64,000 bases of DNA, taken from NCBI GenBank assembly GCA_000827325.1, contig KN832871.1, forward strand, positions 310,001 through 374,000, in the 5' to 3' direction. This DNA comes from Oidiodendron maius Zn. Taxonomy: Eukaryota; Ascomycota; Leotiomycetes; Myxotrichaceae. The translations under genes and the position numbers were made by a program. This document shows, one piece after another, positions 58,037 through 64,000 of the stretch (its first letter is position 1; each line of letters begins with the position of its first letter). The notes beneath the pieces were generated by a model. The model did not search any database. It was given only the letters and a program-made list of their open reading frames with translations, and was not told the DNA's origin.

Positions 58037-59551
58037 ATGTCTTATTATCCTCGTAAGTGTTATGCCAGGAGGTCCCGGCGTAATCCAGACTTTGAAAGCC
58101 TGCTAACTCTGGAGAAGCACCACAGAATACCGGGAACGGAGGCAAGCAACCTGGCCACGCGTCTTATGATATCTGAAGCTCACAATTTGTGTACAGCGCA
58201 GCAGCATTATGCGCCTCCCCCATCTTCTTCTCCAACACCAGCGCATTATCCTCCTCCTCAGCAGCAACATTATGCTCCACCACCGGGTTCTGCACACCAG
58301 CAACATTATGCTCCTCCTCCATCTTCTTCACCGGCGGCGCATTATCCTCCTCCTCAATCTTCATCTCCACAGCAGCAGCAATATGCTCCTCCTCCAACCT
58401 CTTCTGCATCACCACACTATGCTGCTCCTCAATCCTCTTCCCCGGCACAACAGCAGCAGTATTCTCCACCACCAAATGGCAATGCGCCATATCAAACGTT
58501 CCAGCAACCTCAGGCTACCCCTCAGCAATATCCGCCTGAGAAATTTGCCCCTCCACCCCAGCAGCAATACCAGCAGGCACCGCCTGAGAATTTCACACCG
58601 CCTCCCCAGGATGAGTACAACAACCAGCCTGCTCTCGATACCAGCAATGTGGCGAACCTAGATCATGGGGCTCCATCAGCTTCTCATTTTGTGGGCGCGA
58701 GCACGACGCAGGATGACGTTGGGACATTCAATGGAGGAAGCTACAGAATTAGCCATAGAGATACAAATACCATTCTCACCGTGCAATTGGCGATGGGTTG
58801 TCCATTGACAGTAAAGCCTGGTAAGCACTCTGGTTAAGCTGCGGAGGGAATTGAGACTGACCTAACCCCTCAATAGGTGCTATGTTTGCTATGACACCCA
58901 CCATTACACTGAAAGGTGCCATCAAATTCTCCATGAAGAAGCTGATTGCAGGCGGTGAAATTGCGCATTCAACTTTCACCGGTCCCGGAGAGTTGCTCCT
59001 CGCGCCCTCGTCATTGGGCGATGTCACAAATATCCGACTCAGCGGAGAAGAGCAGTGGTCCGTTGGCAAGGACGCATTCCTGGCTTGCACGCAAGGAGTT
59101 GTGAAGGAGTATAAGAGACAGGGCCTTGGGAAGGCCATGTTCTCTGGAGAGGGATTGTTCGTGTATAAGATTAGCGGAGTTGGTATCCTCTGGATTACCA
59201 GCTTAGGCGCTATTATCAGAAAAGACGTAAGATTGTCACTATTTGTAGTTTGAGGAGTCGATGTTTCACTAACACTCAACTTAGCTTGCAGATGGAGAGA
59301 GGTACGTTGTGGACAACGGCCACTTGGTTGCCTGGAACACGAAGTATATTCTTGAGCGTGTGGCTTCTGGCGGTATTATCTCCGGCTTGTCTGCAGGTGA
59401 AGGATTGGTGTGCAAGTTCACTGGACCCGGGACCGTCTTCATGCAGACTAGGAACCCTGTAAGTCCTTTTCCCTCCCCACTCTATCTCATATATTGACCA
59501 GCTCAGACCGCGTTTTCACAATGGCTCTCTGCCCACGGTAGTGTGGCCTAA
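58037..59551 (+). CDS. AIM24-family protein with Pro/Gln-rich N-terminus
   Basis: Five exons (58037-58052, 58197-58820, 58877-59226, 59285-59458, 59507-59551) give 402 aa. After MSYYP the protein runs about 190 residues of repeats like [12 protein letters not shown] and AHYPPPQ. The AIM24/TRAIL beta-rich domain then follows ([75 protein letters not shown]), ending [13 protein letters not shown]. Yeast Aim24 acts in mitochondria in MICOS organisation, but the present N-terminus is not a matrix presequence, so it may be the cytosolic fungal type with a YPP-repeat tail. The first intron is 144 nt; the first exon is only 16 nt. Confidence 0.9.
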
Positions 59552-60144
59552 TTATGGTTTCGTTGTTTGGATTCGAACTTGGCTTGGAGTATGACACTCG
59601 CTGAATGAAAATTGTTTTGTTGAAAGTCTACTTGCGTGATATCACATTTGGTAAGACCCCCGCCCTTTAAGCCTCCCGTGGTCGATCCTCATGCCGGGGA
59701 GAGTTTCCAAAAGTACTATTCGCTCCTTCCATTACTCGCCTTCGAGTTTTGAAATGTCGCAACCGGATATTTATCCCCCCCTTTTGAGCCAATATTTCTA
59801 GTTTCTGTAAATTCATCTCAAACAGCATTGCTACTTGTCTTATCTCCAGGCTCAGGTCCCCATTCCCGTTATTCATCGGATTCATTGGATAAGTTTACTA
59901 CTGTTTCAGTCCAAAACAGCTTCGCATATTATTGTGGTGGATTGCTTTATGACTTTTCAGCCTGGATCGTACCGACAAACAGGATGTTATAAGACAAAGC
60001 TTCGTTCTAGTTATATTGACATTAGCAAGCTTGATAATCCCGGGTAAAGTGTTTTGGCACTGGATGGAAGCATTCCAGGCTCCTCTCCTCTATAATAAGC
60101 GTTTCGAAAGCCAGAGCCTCCTGAGGAAACATCATTCACCAACA
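59552..60144. other. Intergenic region before the unknown Ser-rich gene
   Basis: 593 bp, AT-rich. A few codons of open frame run into the next gene from 60016, but the sequence is not protein-like. Confidence 0.45.
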
Positions 60145-61386
60145 ATGATCAAAAGTGCCACGAAGTCAACGCGCATCGCTCCGCTAGAAGGCCAAACCAG
60201 GTCCTCATCCAAACCTATTCAAATAATACCAAAGCAATACACAACATTAAGAAACTCCAAGAAAGCATGCCATCTATTCTCGGAGAATGCATTAAATACG
60301 CGGAGAGCTAAGCAAAAGTCGAGTGATGGACGCCAGTATGCTGTTAATGCAATAAAGGTAAAGCATTCGTCAAAGGGAAATATCCGAGACAAGCCGCCGA
60401 AAGAATGCGAAGTCTTAGACTCAAGAGTCCGAGCTGCTCTCTCGCAAAGTGTGCCTCCAACACCTATAATGAGGTCCACAAAGTCTGTCAAATTTGACCC
60501 CGCAATTGTTTTTTGCAATGGTCATGATACTACAGAATCTGCTTTGGCGCAGGAAATCCAGTTTCAAGCTGGCCTTGAAGCTATTCTCAGATGTAAGAAA
60601 AGCGACAGAGAAAAGCTTCGTCTTATTCTTCACGCTCTCACGGCCGATAACGAGAACAAAAAAACTGATACGAAAGATGTAACTGAAAGCAGTCTGAATC
60701 CTCATGCGTCTGCGTTCCAAGGGTCCTCTTCGCCGGAATCTCAGTTTCTTGTGACAGGTGCAGAAACAAAGTTTTCCACTCCGTTGGGCATGCCAAACCG
60801 TATATTCCACCCACGAACTGTCCTTGCCCAGGACTTCTTTGAGCTGAAGGCTTCAGCACAAGGACGGGAGCCTACGTGTTCTAAGTCTCCGGACAACGGA
60901 AAATTCCAGACTCACCACTCTCCAGATTGTGTGCAGAGTTCCAATCACACATCCCAATCATCAATGATCCTTTCCACGTCACCAGTCATGGGGAACGGCC
61001 GAAAAACTCTCCAAAGCAAAGTTCAAAAGCCTCCTATTCTCAGAAGTCCTTCCTGTTGCAGTACTCATTTCCAGATTATTCACCCAATTACTGACACATT
61101 CGACGATAGCGGACCTGGCCGAGTAGCACTGGCAATGGATCCACCTTGGGCTCATGCAATCCTGAATAATTTTGCTCAGAAGTACCCAATGACAGGATGC
61201 TTAGATCCAGCTTTACCGCTTATGATGCAAAGCCAACATAACGCAGATGTGCAACAGGTGCTGGAATATATAATAATGCAGAAGAGAGAAATGGAAGTGC
61301 TCACGGGTTTCCACTCCTTGAACGAGCCAGCAAGACGCGAGGCCAACAAATGGGACCTAGACTATCGAGCTGACAGTGGAGTATGA
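60145..61386 (+). CDS. Ser-rich protein of unknown function
   Basis: A single exon of 413 codons, not recognised. The start is the ATG in CCAACAATG, where the composition changes to Ser/Lys-rich; an ATG at 60016 would add 43 residues. Most of the protein is hydrophilic and disordered. A short block (MRSTKSVKFDPAIVF, about residues 111-125) contains KSVKF, which fits the PP1-docking RVxF pattern, and is followed by a helical segment (QEIQFQAGLEAILRCKKSDR, EKLRLILHALTADNE). The C-terminal 90 residues look more conserved, with DPPWAHAILNNFAQKYPMTG and VLEYIIMQKREMEVLTGF. No enzyme motif or membrane helix is seen. It may be a regulatory or nuclear protein, with low certainty. Confidence 0.65.
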   Translation: MIKSATKSTRIAPLEGQTRSSSKPIQIIPKQYTTLRNSKKACHLFSENALNTRRAKQKSSDGRQYAVNAIKVKHSSKGNIRDKPPKECEVLDSRVRAALSQSVPPTPIMRSTKSVKFDPAIVFCNGHDTTESALAQEIQFQAGLEAILRCKKSDREKLRLILHALTADNENKKTDTKDVTESSLNPHASAFQGSSSPESQFLVTGAETKFSTPLGMPNRIFHPRTVLAQDFFELKASAQGREPTCSKSPDNGKFQTHHSPDCVQSSNHTSQSSMILSTSPVMGNGRKTLQSKVQKPPILRSPSCCSTHFQIIHPITDTFDDSGPGRVALAMDPPWAHAILNNFAQKYPMTGCLDPALPLMMQSQHNADVQQVLEYIIMQKREMEVLTGFHSLNEPARREANKWDLDYRADSGV

Positions 61387-61980
61387 TAAGATATTGGAAA
61401 TCCAAAGAATAACACGTTACTACGGAGGGAAAAACACAAAGAGAGTGAGATGCTTGACTAGGGACCTCATGATAGCGTATTGGAAAGGGCTGCATGAGGC
61501 TTTCATACAAAATGGACAAATAGACAAACGTTCGAAACTGTTCCGGTAATTGAGTTAAGGCTATAGACTAGCATAATTTAGCCTCCACACTTTCCTTTGA
61601 GTCCGTATTTGAGTCGTACAAGGATTCGAGAATTATTACAACGCCTTCTCATCGGTCCAGCATCGCCAGGCGCGAAATAAACAAGCGGCCGCACGGGATC
61701 TTGACCTCCGCGAACCGGCAGCCTCGCAGACAACTCAATGCATCCAACTACGAATTAAAACTCTCTTTGTTAAAAGCTATTCTGCTCAACAGAACCGCTC
61801 TGAGAAATTTGAATTAACATCTCAGACGAGCTTTTCATAAATCAGTCGTCGCATCTCACTGCATTTCACGGCGCAATCTGTTATACCCACCACAACTTTA
61901 TCTCGAAGCTCTCGACCATGACATTAACACGGGTCAATTTACCATAAGTACATACGCGCCACGTAACTCCTCCATCCAGA
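61387..61980. other. Intergenic region upstream of MED1
   Basis: 594 bp, no gene seen. It contains the MED1 promoter. Confidence 0.5.
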
Positions 61981-64000
61981 ATGGCCACTCCGACAACAGG
62001 CAAGCATGCGTCAACTCAGGCCGTCGCGACTCCTCCTGTGTCGACGCCCTTCTCTCTTTCGGGTCATCACCCAGCCTTCTCCCCTCACGGCCCACGCTCC
62101 GTTGTTCCCTCGCCTCAGCAATTCAAGAAATCCCCAGCGAACTCGAACACATTATATGGATACCCTAGCGGCAGTGGAGGAGGGCACCCTACGAGCTCCT
62201 CCTTCGGAGTGGGCTATGACAGCCCGTCGGCTGCATTGGCTCTAGGTAGTGTGCCTGGCCTCTCTGAGCTGGGCCTAGATGGTATGGTTACGCCGGTTCC
62301 GGGTCCTTTAGGTGGAGGGGTAAGAGGAGATGAAGATGAGAGGAAGAGAAGACTGCAACAGGTTCTGGATATCCTGAAGGTATACTATATTCTGATTGCA
62401 ATTTAGAATTTAGAATGCTGATGTATTTCTGAACAGACCAACAAAGGACGTCTGAGCGAGCCTGGGATTGAAAGATTAGCTAGACGAGTGGGACTGGACT
62501 GTGTATGGGAGGATCATATGGGAAGCGCCGGAAATACTAGGACTCTGATCATTGCAGGGTCCTTAATGTCTCTCGATATCGACTTCTCGAACGATGTGGT
62601 TAAGAAGGTGTCTTTGTCCTTCCCAGAATCAGCAGATATAGTTACCAGGCATACACAACAGGCAGGGGATATCCTTCTACGAGATCTACAGTTTTCGCCC
62701 AACGAGAGCCCATTGACGAAGATGCTGGACCGTTTTGCTGCAAATTTGGAACGGCTGGCTACACTGGACAAGCTCAGTGTCATACCAGGTCTGAACTGCC
62801 ACGAAGCGATCGCGGGGATTTATGAGAGTCTTGAGAGGCTTCACAAATGGGAGACGGCAAGGTTGAGAGAGCAAGATGACATGGCAGGAAAGTCCGATGA
62901 GTACATTGAACGCACAGCTATGTGTACGAAGAGTGGAAAGCCTGTCATGCATACGAGAGATAGACTTGGCTTAAGTATCGACTACTGGCAAGAGAAGCGT
63001 CGTCTCACATCGATAGGCTCAAAAAGAAACATACCAAAAACTTGGTCGCTCATAGTTGAGTGCTCTACGCTCCCCGATTATGGTTATACACCCCTTCGAG
63101 TATCCGAAAAGTGGATATCACCCGAGATTCTTAAAGCAGACCCAGAAGCCGAAGAGCTCATGCTCGCGGCTGTGGGGGGTCCGGTACTGGGTTGGCTTGA
63201 ACCAGAGAGCACAATGCTCCCGACTACGGAACCACATAATCCAGATGCGATGGAGGGACTCGATCGCCAGCCGGATGGGAAGTTTCCCGAGGTCATGTTC
63301 GTAGCTAAATTCGATCCGCCATTGATTGTGCCTTATGGATTGGCCGTACAAGTTCATACAGCTACCAACGCGCATATGGACATCTATCAGACGAGCACTT
63401 TCGACGGATTATTGTTTCCGCAGGGACCAAACAGCAAAGCTGAGCCAGGGGAAGCACGAGTAGTCAAGCAGCAGACGGCTGTCCCAATCTACAGAAAAGG
63501 AGAGAAGTCTATAAGGACACATAACAATACTTTGTTCATCGATAAAGTTGACTACGGGCAAACCTTGTCAGAGCTTCCTTTCTCTCATCCAAGACAATTG
63601 GTGGAGATGCTCCCTCAACTTCGACAATATGCCTTCCTCTCGACCGTACTCAAGAACAGCTTCGGTGCCCAAAAAGGTGTCTCCGAAGAAGAAAAGAAGT
63701 CACTACGGGCTACAAGGAAGGAACAATTCGCAGATTTCATGTCCCAAGTTCCAGTTGCTGATGCAGCCGCACTAACTGTGGACGTGTCTCTAGTAACTCA
63801 ACCCCCTAGCTTGAAACTGGTATTTCCGTTCAAAGCCAGAACGGCAAATATCAAGTTTGATATTAAGCCCAATGGGGCAGTAGAAGTCAAGGAACAGAAT
63901 GTGCTTGATGAGAGTGCCATGGACGAGGGAAAGTCATTGACAATAGCCGATCTGGGAAGGATATTAGAGGTCACGGAGGACTTGGGCATTTGGGCTGAAT
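61981..64000 (+). CDS. MED1: Mediator complex subunit 1 (5' part, cut by the window end)
   Basis: Exons 61981-62379 and 62437 to the edge are visible (654 residues so far, frame still open). A Ser/Pro/Gly-rich N-terminus (about 110 residues) precedes the Med1 domain. It opens with DERKRRLQQVLDILK and TNKGRLSEPGIERLARRVGL, then LIIAGSLMSLDIDFSNDVVK, LDRFAANLERLATLDKLSVI, PGLNCHEAIAGIYESLERLH and KWETARLREQDD. MED1 belongs to the middle module of Mediator and contacts activators and RNA polymerase II. The intron between exons is 57 nt with a clear branch-point region (GCTGATG). The C-terminus lies beyond base 64000. Confidence 0.93.

Noticed and set aside
59520-59620. T-loop-like GTTCGAATCC on the minus strand, suggesting a tRNA
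   Set aside because: The flanking bases do not form a T stem, and no acceptor or anticodon arm was found.

Overview
The window is nuclear DNA of a filamentous ascomycete (Pezizomycotina). Almost every gene is cut by 45-80 nt introns with GT-AG ends and CTNA-type branch points. The proteins are typical of the group (Som1, Mim2, Erv25, RACK1/Cpc-2, Aim24, TAF8, SNF1), and two secreted cellulose-degrading enzymes suggest a plant-associated or saprotrophic life. Leotiomycetes is my best guess from the general look of the proteins, but I cannot prove it without a search.

Layout. 0-13.6 kb: aldo-keto reductase, a PY-motif membrane protein (-), TFIIH subunit TFB5, mitochondrial ribosomal protein uL16m (-), replication factor C large subunit RFC1, then an accessory patch (a decayed GIY-YIG-like/C2H2 gene and a truncated sugar transporter), then a dienoyl-CoA isomerase (-). 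14-25 kb: a very large isochorismatase-like/AlkB-like/GST-like fusion, an XRCC2-like RecA relative (-) head to head with SOM1, TAF8 (-), COX9/COX7A, RACK1 with a C/D snoRNA in its second intron, and a SRAP/HMCES protein. 25-33 kb: a divergent pair of cellulose genes (GH6 cellobiohydrolase with CBM1 and an AA9 monooxygenase), then a degenerate tandem array of about 150-bp units. 33-47 kb: glutamine synthetase, a conserved mitochondrial-type hypothetical protein, SNF1 kinase, U1-C (-), ERV25 and HAS1. 47-64 kb: a JmjC protein (-), COQ2, a MARVEL-type membrane protein, MIM2 (-), eIF2-beta, AIM24-like, an unknown protein and the start of Mediator subunit MED1, cut by the right edge.

Most genes are core housekeeping genes (transcription, splicing, ribosome biogenesis, translation, replication/repair, mitochondrion, secretion). 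Several are arranged head to head over short shared promoters. SNF1, the cellulases and the candidate XlnR/CreA-type motifs between the cellulase genes fit a carbon-regulation theme, and the GATA motifs upstream of glutamine synthetase fit nitrogen control, but these regulatory links are inference.

The least ordinary items are the three-domain fusion enzyme, the 150-bp repeat array, the intron-encoded U24-type snoRNA, the 27-bp gap between the SOM1 and XRCC2-like start codons, and the mutated GIY-YIG-like/C2H2 gene whose stops look like repeat-induced point mutation. I saw no CRISPR array, rRNA, convincing tRNA or intact transposon. All exon borders were read by eye from splice signals and protein continuity.
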